Source: Mycobacterium sp.
Lineage (GTDB): Bacteria > Actinomycetota > Actinomycetes > Mycobacteriales > Mycobacteriaceae
NCBI GenBank assembly: GCA_023264735.1
Contig: JAHFVD010000014.1
Location: forward strand, 48,394-96,537
Direction of reading: 5' to 3'
Length of the DNA stretch: 48,144 nucleotides
In this document: positions 34,352 to 42,143 of the stretch, piece by piece
Position numbering within the stretch: the stretch's first letter is position 1
Layout of the letters: each line of letters starts with the position of its first letter
Program-made: the position numbers and the translations under genes
Notes under the pieces: model-generated
The model's database searches: none
What the model saw: the letters and a program-made list of their open reading frames with translations, nothing else
What the model was told of the DNA's origin: nothing

Positions 34352-35380
34352 TCAGTTCTGGGACTGCAGCGCCTGCTGGCCGAACGTGCCGACCTCCAGA
34401 GACCCCTCGGGCAGCACCAGTTCCCCGCTGTCGAGCCGGGACCTCAGGTAGGCGAAGGTCTGCGCGGTCTGGGCGAACAGATGCTCCCCGGCGACCAGCG
34501 CCGCCCGGGTGGGTCCGTCGGCGAATTGGGGTAGCGGCTGTACGACGGTGTGGTAGTCGACGTTGAAGAACAACGGGAACGAGTATCGCTCTTCTTTGAC
34601 CTTGCGCACCCGGTGCGAGGTGGCGACGAACGCACCGTTTGTCCACAGCTCGAGCAGGTCACCGACGTTGACGACGAATGTGCCGGGTATCGGCGGGACG
34701 TCGATCCACTCGCCGTCGCCGTTGAGTATTTCCAGTCCCGGGGCGGTCGGCTTGAGCAGGGTGAAGCATTCGTAGTCGGTATGCGCGCCGATGCCCAGAG
34801 CGTCCTTGGCCTCCGGGTTGTACGGGTAGTAGATCAACCGCAGCTGGCTCGGAGTCTTGGTGGCATGTCGGGTGAAGGTGTCGGGGTCCTCCCCCAGTGC
34901 TACAGCGAAGGCCCACAACAGATCCTGGCCGACACCCAGGACTTCCTGGTAGTACTGGGTGACCGACTCGGCGAAACCGGGAAGGTCGGGCCACACGTTG
35001 GGCCCCAGCATCGGGTTGCCGGCCAGATGATCGGGGTCGTCGGCGGGCAGGTCCAGCGCGGTGTCGAACGCCTCTTTGAGGTCGGCCGCCGGCTCGCCGT
35101 AGAGCCCTTCTTCGCCCACCGGCACATAGCCGCGATGGCAGCTGGATAACCCGATGTAGGACTTCATCTTCTGGTCCATCGGGAGTGCGAAGAACTGTTT
35201 GGTCGCGGTCAGCAGCTTCTCGAACAGTTCGTCGCTGACGGTGGTTCCGGAGATATAGAAGAATCCGACCTCGCGCGCGGCGGTGCCGAGTTCGGCTGCC
35301 ACGCGCTCGCGCTCGGCGCGATCGGCCGACCGCAGGCCGCTGATATCGATCACAGGTACCGATTGAAATGCCCCCCTCAC
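34352..35380 (-). CDS. 2-oxoglutarate/Fe(II) oxygenase, isopenicillin-N-synthase-like
   Basis: This is a 342-residue non-haem iron oxygenase. An N-terminal DIOX_N domain (VPVIDISGLRSADRAERERV, GFFYISGTTVSDELFEKLL) is followed by the 2OG-Fe(II) domain. The iron triad is His200 and Asp202 (GIGAHTDYECFTLL) and His256 (ATSHRV), and the oxoglutarate pair is Arg265 and Ser267 (RYSFPLFF). It most resembles the mixed plant/bacterial dioxygenase group that includes thymine-7-hydroxylase-like enzymes. It is last in the ureide operon, and its GTG start overlaps the upstream stop (GTGA at 35377-35380). A role in oxidising or dealkylating a ring-substituted purine or hydantoin is possible but only inferred. 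Confidence 0.9.
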   Translation of the reverse strand: MRGAFQSVPVIDISGLRSADRAERERVAAELGTAAREVGFFYISGTTVSDELFEKLLTATKQFFALPMDQKMKSYIGLSSCHRGYVPVGEEGLYGEPAADLKEAFDTALDLPADDPDHLAGNPMLGPNVWPDLPGFAESVTQYYQEVLGVGQDLLWAFAVALGEDPDTFTRHATKTPSQLRLIYYPYNPEAKDALGIGAHTDYECFTLLKPTAPGLEILNGDGEWIDVPPIPGTFVVNVGDLLELWTNGAFVATSHRVRKVKEERYSFPLFFNVDYHTVVQPLPQFADGPTRAALVAGEHLFAQTAQTFAYLRSRLDSGELVLPEGSLEVGTFGQQALQSQN

Positions 35381-35964
35381 AGTGTCACGCTTCCTTCGCT
35401 TTCCTTGATCTCCCATGCGATGTCGTCGTCGACTCGTAGCTGTCCTGATGTCAACCGGGGGCTCACTACCGCCCCCACTCGTGATGAATCGGCGGAAACG
35501 GTGATCCGCCAAGCACTTCCGGTGACCTCGCCCAGACAGACGTCCGCCGCGTCGGCCCGCCGGTAGGCCCAGCCGAAACGCTCCCCCACCCGCACCAACA
35601 CTGCCGCGCCGTCCGGCGCCGAAACAAGCAGCCCCCAGCACGGTTCCACCGGCCCTGGCTCACGCCGCCAATGCTCGGTGTAGTCGGCGTGCACCCCGAC
35701 CTCCACAAGAACGCCGTCGGCCCAGCTCATCCGCCCAGCGTCCGGCAGACCGGGCGGCTGCAGATCGACCAGCCTGGTCCACTCGAAGACGTCGAGTCGT
35801 TGATCGAGCTGGCCCGCAAAACCCTCACCAGGTCCACGCACATCGACAAACAGTGAAAGCCCCTGTAGCCAGACGACATTCGTTCCGGTATTCCGGGAGC
35901 CATCGGCCTCGATCAGCAGCGTGCGACGCCACAGCCCGGTGCACTCGGCGATCACGGGTGTCAC
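35377..35964 (-). CDS. Protein of unknown function in the ureide operon
   Basis: This is a 195-residue soluble protein that I cannot place in a named family. It starts TPVIAECTGLWRRTLLIEAD, then VVWLQGLSLFVDVR, FAGQLDQRLDVFEWTRLVDL, WADGVLVEVGVHADYTEHWR, LLVSAPDGAAVLVRVGERFG and DAADVCLGEVTG. Repeated short strands rich in Trp, the Arg-Arg/Asp-Gly turns and no predicted helices suggest an all-beta barrel, perhaps lipocalin-like. It does not look like ureidoglycolate lyase (AllA), which one would expect after allantoicase. The GTG start overlaps the allantoicase stop (GTGA at 35961-35964), and its own stop overlaps the oxygenase start, so it is an integral operon member. The long upstream extension of the frame is not real coding sequence. 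Confidence 0.8.
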   Translation of the reverse strand: MTPVIAECTGLWRRTLLIEADGSRNTGTNVVWLQGLSLFVDVRGPGEGFAGQLDQRLDVFEWTRLVDLQPPGLPDAGRMSWADGVLVEVGVHADYTEHWRREPGPVEPCWGLLVSAPDGAAVLVRVGERFGWAYRRADAADVCLGEVTGSAWRITVSADSSRVGAVVSPRLTSGQLRVDDDIAWEIKESEGSVTL

Positions 35965-36986
35965 AGTGCGGCCTCCCAGTGCTCGCGAAGCGCAGCCAGC
36001 CCGACCTCGGTCGGCCGGCCCAATGCCCGCACCCGGGCGATGCCGCCGTCGGGGTAGGCCTGCACCCTGATCGCGGTGATCGCGGCGGCGTCCACCACAA
36101 AGACCTGCCGAGCGTCCGCGAGCAGCCGGACGCGGGGCAGCACGATCTCGTCGAATGACAGTGCCCACCACGGCCGCTCAGAGCTCGGCCGGTCTCGGGT
36201 ACCTCGCACGCAGACTTCCCGCGAGGCGTTGAACACGAAGTAAGAGGTGTCGATTTCGACGCGATCGAGATCGGTCGCCGTCAGGAAGGAGATCGTCACG
36301 GCGTCGTGGGTGTCAGGCCCGATGTCTCGCCGACGCCGCGCCTCCCAGCCCGCCCCCATGTTGTGCGGCCGGTCGGCCGAGATCAGTGAGTTGGCGTCGG
36401 AATAGAAGGTGTCGCTGCAGTGTTCGAGTCGCCCGCCCTGCTCGGCTCCTGAGACCTCGACGGTGACTCCGGACCAGAGCGCCGGATCGGGGACGGGATC
36501 GCCGTGCGCGCGCAGCCTGGCCACTCCGCCATCGGAGGCGATCACCAATTTGAGATGGGTGTACCGGCGCGGGTCGGCGATCGCGATCGGGTTGTGCGCG
36601 TCGGCCTTCAGGGGTGTCGACGGCACCAGCAGCCGCCAATCGACCGCTGCATTGCACGGGTCATCCGCGGCCCCCAGCGTGGCGCCGTACAACGTGCAGC
36701 CGGTGGGATGGTTGCCGGTGAAGAAGCGGGTGTCGACGTCGATCATGCGCAGCCGGCCCGGGACGCCGAGCCGGATGATGGCCCAATCCCCCTGCGGCGC
36801 ATGCCTGCGAGTCTCCCAGCCGTCGACGACCTCACCACGGAGGTCGAACGTGCCTGGCACGAAATTCGGTTCGGCCGGGTCGATCAGCCGTTCCTTGAAT
36901 CCGAACGATTCGTCACTGGCGGCGACGACGCTGCCGCCAACGGCGCGGCAGGCCAGGTCCAGACCCGCGTCCCGTTCGATCGTCAT
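35961..36986 (-). CDS. alc: Allantoicase
   Basis: This is a 341-residue enzyme that hydrolyses allantoate to ureidoglycolate and urea. The two-repeat jelly-roll fold is plain. Repeat one has SVVAASDESFGFKERLI, GEVVDGWETRRHAPQGDWAI, IRLGVPGRLRMIDVDTRFFT and GNHPTGCTLYGA. Repeat two has SDANSLISADRPHNMGAGWE, ARRRRDIGPDTHDAVTISF and VEIDTSYFVFNASREVCVRG. The length matches the family (about 330-350). ATG at 36984-36986 overlaps the racemase stop (ATGA); the upstream extension of the frame is a shadow of the racemase gene. No ureidoglycolate lyase or dehydrogenase is recognised in the window, so the fate of ureidoglycolate is open. Confidence 0.95.
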   Translation of the reverse strand: MTIERDAGLDLACRAVGGSVVAASDESFGFKERLIDPAEPNFVPGTFDLRGEVVDGWETRRHAPQGDWAIIRLGVPGRLRMIDVDTRFFTGNHPTGCTLYGATLGAADDPCNAAVDWRLLVPSTPLKADAHNPIAIADPRRYTHLKLVIASDGGVARLRAHGDPVPDPALWSGVTVEVSGAEQGGRLEHCSDTFYSDANSLISADRPHNMGAGWEARRRRDIGPDTHDAVTISFLTATDLDRVEIDTSYFVFNASREVCVRGTRDRPSSERPWWALSFDEIVLPRVRLLADARQVFVVDAAAITAIRVQAYPDGGIARVRALGRPTEVGLAALREHWEAAL

Positions 36987-37729
36987 AGGTCCAGCGCCTT
37001 CGATAGTGGCCAATGCGTGCGCGCGTTGGCCGGTCCTGGTGCGTACACCCCGGCCTTGCTGGTCGACAATCCCAACCCGACCAGCATCTGGGCCAGGCCG
37101 ACCGCGGCGGCCACCCCGTCGACGGCGGGTACGCCTAGCGCATCGGTGATCGCCCCGGTCACCCCGGCCATGCCCGCGCAGCCCAGGCAGATCACATCGG
37201 CGCCGTCCTCGGTCACCGCACGTTCGGCTTCGGCGACGATGGCTTTGACCGCCCCCGCTGGATCCGCGTCGACCTCCGCGGTCCCCAACCCGCACGCCCG
37301 TACCGAAGCACAGTGCGCCGCAAGCCCGGCCAGCAACAACCGGTCCTCGATCGGGGCGATCGACCGGGCCAGTGTGGTCACCACGGAGAACCGCCTGCCG
37401 ATCAGATGGGCGACGTGGGCGGCGGATTCGGCGATGTCGAGCACGGGGACCTGGAGCATCTCCTGCAGTGCGTCCTTACCGTGCTCGCCGAAGCCCGCCA
37501 GCACCACGGCGTCGGCGTCGAAGGTCCCGTTGGCCAACTGGCCCGCGACGACGTCCATCACCCCGACCGCGGACAGGTAGCTCTCTGCCGCGGAGTCGAT
37601 GGCAACCGCCCCGAAACTCGGCTGCGTGGTGTGGATTTCGGTCCCGGGTGCGGCGGCTGCCCGGGCTGCCGCGTCGATTTCGGCGCTCATCGTCGCCGAC
37701 GTGTTGGGGTTGAGCACCAGGATCTTCAT
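36983..37729 (-). CDS. Asp/Glu/hydantoin racemase family protein, allantoin-racemase-like, lacking the first catalytic Cys
   Basis: This 248-residue protein has the family N-terminus MKILVLNPNTSATMSAEIDA and the motif VICLGCAGMAGV with Cys184, one of the two catalytic cysteines of allantoin and hydantoin racemases. The other, Cys79 in Klebsiella HpxA as I recall, is replaced here by Gly79 in AVVLAGFGEHGKDALQE. A one-base racemase needs both, so this copy may have a different chemistry (isomerase, decarboxylase or one-sided epimerase) or no activity. In this position an allantoin racemase would feed the stereospecific allantoinase. Start ATG at 37727-37729 with GGGAG six bases upstream, overlapping the allantoinase stop. 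Confidence 0.88.
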   Translation of the reverse strand: MKILVLNPNTSATMSAEIDAAARAAAAPGTEIHTTQPSFGAVAIDSAAESYLSAVGVMDVVAGQLANGTFDADAVVLAGFGEHGKDALQEMLQVPVLDIAESAAHVAHLIGRRFSVVTTLARSIAPIEDRLLLAGLAAHCASVRACGLGTAEVDADPAGAVKAIVAEAERAVTEDGADVICLGCAGMAGVTGAITDALGVPAVDGVAAAVGLAQMLVGLGLSTSKAGVYAPGPANARTHWPLSKALDL

Positions 37730-39072
37730 GCCGGCTCCCGTACCCCTGCACAGAGCAGTTCGCCGTGGGTGTTCTCGTCCACCACCCGGCCACCGCGCCA
37801 CATCTGGCGCACCGCACCGGTCAGTTCGGCGCCTTCGTATGGCGTGAGCGGATGCCGGTGATGCAGTTCAGCACCGCGCACCACCCATGTCGCGTCGGGG
37901 TCGAACACACAGAAGTCGGCGCGCCGACCGGCGGTGATCGCGCCACGGTCGGTCAGGCCGGCCAGCGCGGCGGGTGCCTGCGCCATCCACCGGCACGCGT
38001 CGGGCAGCCCGAACCCGGCGCGCACCGCCTGCGTCCACAGCGCGGGCAGCGCGATCTGCAACGAGCTGATGCCACCGAAGGCCCGGCCGAAATCGCCGCC
38101 GTGCAGATCCTTGTGCTCACCCGCGCACGGCGAGTGGTCGGAGACGACCATGTCCAGGGTGCCGTCGGCCAGAGCCGCCCACAGCAGGGCACGGTTGTCC
38201 GCACCGCGGATGGGCGGGCAGGCCGCGAAGACCGTACCGCCGTCCGGAATGCTCTCGGCGGTGAAAGTCAGGTAGTGCGGACAGGTTTCGGCGGTGACGG
38301 GCAGCCCGGCTCGTTTGGCCTCGGCGATCAGCGGCAGCACAGTCGCGCTGGAGACGTGCACGATGTGCGCCCGCGCACCCGTGTCGGCGACCGCGTCGAG
38401 CACGATCCGCACCGCATCCTGCTCGACAGCGTCGGGGCGGGACCGAAGGAAGCCGCCGTAGTCGCGGCCCGCTGCTGGTGGGCAGCCGGCCAGCACGCGG
38501 GCGCTCTCGGCGTGTACCAGGAGCACCGAATCCAGTTCGGCGACTCTCGCCATCGCCGTCCTGAACTCCGCGACGTCGAGCGGCGGGAAGTTCGGGTTGC
38601 CCGACTCGGAGAGAAAGCATTTGAACCCGAGCGCTCCGGCCGCGGTGAGCTCTGCGAAGGAGCCGAGGTTGTCGGGCACGATACCGCCCCAGAACCCGGT
38701 GTCGACGTGGCACACCCCGGCGGCCACCGAGCGTTTGGCGTCCAGTGCGGCCACCGTCGTCGTCACCGGGTCACTGTCCAGCGGCATGTCCACGACGGTG
38801 GTGATACCGCCGGCCAGCGCCGCCGCGGTTGCGGTGGCGAAGCCCTCCCAGTCCGTACCCGGATCGTTGATGTGCACGTGAGTGTCCACCAGACCGGGCA
38901 GCAGCACGGCACCGGATTCCAGGACCGTCTGCGCGGCGCAGCCCAGATCGGCACCGATATCGCCGATGACCCGAATCATCCCGTCCGCCAGGCCGATTGC
39001 GGCGGGTCGGACGATGCCGTCGATCACCGCGCGCGGAGCGCGAATGACGTGCTCGACGGCGAGCCCGCTCAC
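37726..39072 (-). CDS. allB: Allantoinase (metal-dependent amidohydrolase, AllB type)
   Basis: This is a 448-residue cyclic amidohydrolase that opens the hydantoin ring of allantoin to give allantoate. All metal ligands of the family are seen: His65 and His67 (LVDTHVHINDPG), the carbamylated Lys151 (ALGFKCFLSESG), His187 (LLVHAES), His239 (RAHIVHVSSA) and Asp311 (MVVSDHSPCAGEHKD). The SESGNPNFPPLD and DHSPC segments favour allantoinase over dihydropyrimidinase. Flanking by allantoicase supports this, though a broader hydantoinase role is possible. The GTG start at 39070-39072 overlaps the upstream stop (GTGA), and its own stop overlaps the racemase start. Confidence 0.94.
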   Translation of the reverse strand: MSGLAVEHVIRAPRAVIDGIVRPAAIGLADGMIRVIGDIGADLGCAAQTVLESGAVLLPGLVDTHVHINDPGTDWEGFATATAAALAGGITTVVDMPLDSDPVTTTVAALDAKRSVAAGVCHVDTGFWGGIVPDNLGSFAELTAAGALGFKCFLSESGNPNFPPLDVAEFRTAMARVAELDSVLLVHAESARVLAGCPPAAGRDYGGFLRSRPDAVEQDAVRIVLDAVADTGARAHIVHVSSATVLPLIAEAKRAGLPVTAETCPHYLTFTAESIPDGGTVFAACPPIRGADNRALLWAALADGTLDMVVSDHSPCAGEHKDLHGGDFGRAFGGISSLQIALPALWTQAVRAGFGLPDACRWMAQAPAALAGLTDRGAITAGRRADFCVFDPDATWVVRGAELHHRHPLTPYEGAELTGAVRQMWRGGRVVDENTHGELLCAGVREPA

Positions 39073-39902
39073 CGCGGACGCACCGGACCGAACCGCTCAT
39101 CGAGCCGCTGGGTCAGCTCCGGCCAGACGTGCGGGTCGTGGCCGGGAACCAGCTCGTATCCCTTGTCGGCGGCCAGCTTCTTCAGCCGCCGGATCGGCTC
39201 CACCGTCTCGGCCGGGTCGACGTCGATGAACCCGCCGATCGGCAGCTCGTGCTCGATGTTCTCGGTCAGATCCGCGGCGTCGAACGCGAACACGAAACCG
39301 CCACCGCCGACGCTCGAATCGAGTTCTACGACGAAGCTCTGATGCCCCGGCGTGTGCCCATAGGTCGGCACCGCGGTGATGCCCGGCGCGATCTCGGCTT
39401 CACCGTCGGCCAGCACCCAGTCGATGCGCGGATCGTCGAAGTCAACCCGGACGATCGCATTCCGTTCGGGTTCAGGATGATTCGACAACCCGTACTCCAG
39501 CTCGCGGCGCTGCGCATGCACCGGAACCTTGCCTGCGAACAGCTTGACGCCGCCGGCATGGTCGTGGTGCAGGTGCGACAGCGCCACCAGGTGGATGTCG
39601 TCGACGTCGATGCCGATGTCGTGCAACGACTCCTCGATCGGCTCGCCCGGTCCTGGGAGCACCGGGATGTACTCGACGGTCGGGAAGAACCGCCGGTACA
39701 ACGCCGGATCACGGATCAGTGCGGTGTTGAAACCCGTGTCGAGCAACACCCACCCGCCGTCGGTCTGCAGCAGCACACCGGGTACCGGCTCGCGCATCCG
39801 CATCTCCGGCGGCGACCCGTACACCGACACCGATTTGGGCAGTTCCTCCCAGCCCAGGGTCAGCAGGACGATGCGGCGAACTTTCCCGTCTCCCAGGACC
39901 AT
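39069..39902 (-). CDS. Metallo-beta-lactamase-fold hydrolase, lactonase-like
   Basis: This is a 277-residue metallohydrolase close to the N-acyl-homoserine-lactonase (AttM/AiiA) group. It shows the complete HxHxDH motif in LVALSHLHHDHAGG (His110, His112, Asp114, His115), GHTPGH (His183, His187), the bridging FAFDAADLTENIE (Asp208) and a C-terminal PGHDPHVW. A start at ATG 39900-39902 leaves five bases after the lipoprotein stop. Some open frame continues upstream but is the 3' end of the lipoprotein gene. In a ureide operon a lactonase-like enzyme is unexpected. It may open a cyclic lactone or lactam made from the transported substrate rather than quench signals. Confidence 0.9.
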   Translation of the reverse strand: MVLGDGKVRRIVLLTLGWEELPKSVSVYGSPPEMRMREPVPGVLLQTDGGWVLLDTGFNTALIRDPALYRRFFPTVEYIPVLPGPGEPIEESLHDIGIDVDDIHLVALSHLHHDHAGGVKLFAGKVPVHAQRRELEYGLSNHPEPERNAIVRVDFDDPRIDWVLADGEAEIAPGITAVPTYGHTPGHQSFVVELDSSVGGGGFVFAFDAADLTENIEHELPIGGFIDVDPAETVEPIRRLKKLAADKGYELVPGHDPHVWPELTQRLDERFGPVRPR

Positions 39903-39907
39903 TCCCG

Positions 39908-41500
39908 TTACCCGGCGGACAGTGCGGCGAGCCGCAGCGAGTTCGGGTTGGTCACCACGTGGGCCTGCTCGACGCCCTTCAGCCACGGCTGGGCGACCAT
40001 GAAGTCGTCCACGTCGGCCACGTTGAGCCAGCATCCGGTGGCCAGTGCGGCCGCGCCCGCGTCAGAGAAGTCTTGATTCGAGCCCGATACCAGACCCTTG
40101 GCCAAGGCGTCGGTGATCGGCGGAGACGTGCACCCCAGGTAGTTCAGGCCGGCGCCGGGATCCCACGAGATGTGTCCCCAGGTGTAGGGCGAGGGCGCGT
40201 CCGGCCAGCCCAGGAGGGCCACCAGATCCGGTGCCGTCGATGCATCCGTGCCAACCCAGCCGAAGATCTCCGACGTCGGGTAACTCTGCACCTTGACGTT
40301 GAGTCCCGCCGCGGCCAGCTGGGTTTGGATCAGGTTGGTCACCAGCTGGTTGTCCGGGTTCGACGAGTCGTAGCCGACCGTCAGCGACTTCTGATCCGGG
40401 GGCAGCGAGGCGACGAGCTTGGTCAGCGCCGAAGTATCATGGGGCACCGACTGTTTGGCGAACTCGGTCGGCAACATGTTCGGCGGATAGACCTGCTCGG
40501 CGACCTTGCCGCGCCCGAAGTAAGTCTGCTTGACGATCGTGTCGAGGTCGATGGCTTGAATTACTGCGTTGCGGTTGGCGGTGTCGGTCAGCATCCCCTT
40601 CTTCGGGTTGACGTAGAGGATGTTCGACATCATCGTCGGTAGCGAGTAATGCGAGTACTTGCTGTCGTTGAGGTACTGCCCGACCGCCGACGACGGCAGA
40701 TCGTGCAGGATCGCGGCGATCTGGCCGTTGTTGAACTGCAGCTGCTGGGCCGACACATCGGTGATGACCGGGATCTCGACCTTCTCGAAGTACGGCTTCG
40801 GCCCCCAGTAATCTCCGAACGCGTCCAGGGCGTAGCGCGAACCGACCTCCGCAGCGGTCAGCGTGTAAGGCCCGGTGCCCAGGTCGTGGGTCGTCAGATA
40901 CTGCTGGGCGTTGTCGGTGCCCGCGTTCTTCTTCAAGCCCTCCGGGCTGAGCATGCGCGGACCATACGGGCAGGCAAGGTAATCCAGGAACGCCGAGTTC
41001 GGCGCCTTCAGCGAGATCGTGACCCCGTGATCGCCCTGTGTCGTCACCGAATCGATGTCGGACACCATGTATGCGGGGCCTTGATTGACCGCGGCCCGAC
41101 GGTCGAACGATGCCTTCACCGCGTCCGCGGTGAACGGCGTACCGTCGTGAAACTTGACCCCCTCACGCAGCTTGAACGTGAACACCTTGTGGTCGGGTGA
41201 TTCGGTCCATTCGGTGGCCAGCAACGGCTCCAGTTCCGGCTTGTTGGTGCCGGCCTTGTACTGCAGCAGGCCTTCGTAGGTGTTGGTGGTCAACAGCAAG
41301 CCCTGGCCGGCGTAGAAGATGTCGGGGTCCGGCGGCATGCCGGGGTCCTGCAGGAACGACAAGTGCAGAACCTTGTCGGTTGGCGCGGCATTCGGTGCTC
41401 CGCCAGACGAATTGGACCCGCCGCCGCAGGCGGAGACGGTGAGTAGCACTGCTGCGCCAGCAGCCAGCACCCTGAGCGGACGGATACCAAAGCGTTTCAT
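39908..41500 (-). CDS. ABC transporter substrate-binding lipoprotein, family 5 (DppA/OppA/NikA type)
   Basis: This 530-residue lipoprotein has a basic start (MKRFGIRPLR), a hydrophobic stretch and a lipobox VSAC with Cys25, followed by a low-complexity linker GGGSNSSGGAPNAAP. The SBP_bac_5 domain shows FKLREGVKFHDGTPFTADAV, KASFDRRAAVNQGP, GPYTLTAAEVGS and NRNAVIQAIDLDTIVKQTYF. The family binds peptides, nickel chelates, sugars and assorted solutes. With the permeases and ATPase upstream it completes a full importer, though it is separated from them by a hydrolase gene. ATG 41498-41500 overlaps the hydrolase stop (ATGA). Its ligand is probably the ureide handled by the rest of the operon. Confidence 0.94.
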   Translation of the reverse strand: MKRFGIRPLRVLAAGAAVLLTVSACGGGSNSSGGAPNAAPTDKVLHLSFLQDPGMPPDPDIFYAGQGLLLTTNTYEGLLQYKAGTNKPELEPLLATEWTESPDHKVFTFKLREGVKFHDGTPFTADAVKASFDRRAAVNQGPAYMVSDIDSVTTQGDHGVTISLKAPNSAFLDYLACPYGPRMLSPEGLKKNAGTDNAQQYLTTHDLGTGPYTLTAAEVGSRYALDAFGDYWGPKPYFEKVEIPVITDVSAQQLQFNNGQIAAILHDLPSSAVGQYLNDSKYSHYSLPTMMSNILYVNPKKGMLTDTANRNAVIQAIDLDTIVKQTYFGRGKVAEQVYPPNMLPTEFAKQSVPHDTSALTKLVASLPPDQKSLTVGYDSSNPDNQLVTNLIQTQLAAAGLNVKVQSYPTSEIFGWVGTDASTAPDLVALLGWPDAPSPYTWGHISWDPGAGLNYLGCTSPPITDALAKGLVSGSNQDFSDAGAAALATGCWLNVADVDDFMVAQPWLKGVEQAHVVTNPNSLRLAALSAG

Positions 41501-42138
41501 CGTGCGGCTCCTTCGAGTACGGGCGTTGCGAGCCGCTCAAATGCGGCAATGATCTCGTCACCGGTGCGCATCGCGCCGGCCTGCAGGTACTCCATGGCGT
41601 CCAGCGCGGCGTCGTGCCGGTATTGGGACGAGCCGCCGACACAGTCGGTCACCACCCGGACGTAGAAGTCCCGCTGGTGCGCGTCAGCGAAGGTGTAGTG
41701 CACGCAGACGTCGGTCAGGCCGCCGATCAGGATCAGCGTGTCAGCCTTCAGCCCGGACAGCACGATCTCGAATTCCGTTCCGATGAAGCCGGAATAGCGC
41801 CGCTTGACGATGTGGAACTCGTGGTTGGGCCCGTTGAAATCGGGCAACAGCCTCGGGTGCAGCGGAGTGCCGCGCCTGCCCTCGACGCAGTGCTCTCCCT
41901 CGTTGCCGTCCAGTTCCCGACCGAAGTCGATGCCGCTGGGCCGGTGGACTTCCTGGAAGAACACGATGGGGATGCCCGAGGCGCGGGCGGCGGCGATCAG
42001 CCGCTCGGCGATCTCGATCCGCTCGTCGTAGCCGGGCATGTGTTCGATGCCCATCTCGTCGGCGGGCATGGCGCCGCTCTCTTGCATATCGACGACGACC
42101 AGAACGGGGTTGCCCACGATCAGTGGCTGTTTCGGCAC
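41497..42138 (-). CDS. Isochorismatase-fold cysteine hydrolase (N-carbamoyl amidase-like)
   Basis: This 213-residue protein of the cysteine hydrolase/isochorismatase fold has the triad Asp17 (VLVVVDMQESG), Lys112 (HIVKRRYSGFIG) and Cys145 (IGGLTDVCVHYTF). The KRRYSGFxGT pattern is shared with N-carbamoylsarcosine amidase, biuret hydrolase and the ureidoacrylate amidase RutB, so a ureido (N-carbamoyl) substrate is plausible and fits the operon. The reaction itself is inferred. It lies between the permease and the lipoprotein genes, an unusual place for an enzyme. The GTG start at 42136-42138 has AGGAGG nine bases upstream, placed at the very end of the permease gene. Confidence 0.9.
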   Translation of the reverse strand: MPKQPLIVGNPVLVVVDMQESGAMPADEMGIEHMPGYDERIEIAERLIAAARASGIPIVFFQEVHRPSGIDFGRELDGNEGEHCVEGRRGTPLHPRLLPDFNGPNHEFHIVKRRYSGFIGTEFEIVLSGLKADTLILIGGLTDVCVHYTFADAHQRDFYVRVVTDCVGGSSQYRHDAALDAMEYLQAGAMRTGDEIIAAFERLATPVLEGAAR

Positions 42139-42143
42139 CTAAC

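Noticed and set aside
32133..34451. Plus-strand open frame of 772 codons
   Set aside because: It is a mirror of the cyclase gene on the other strand, with no recognisable domain.
35377..36171. Longer version (264 codons) of the unassigned ureide-operon gene
   Set aside because: The first 69 codons are a frame-shifted reading of allantoicase. The GTG that overlaps the alc stop gives the sensible start.
39069..39902. Acyl-homoserine-lactone quorum quenching as the main role of the MBL protein
   Set aside because: Motifs allow it, but the gene is fixed inside an allantoin operon and mycobacteria are not known to use AHL signals, so context argues for a metabolic role.
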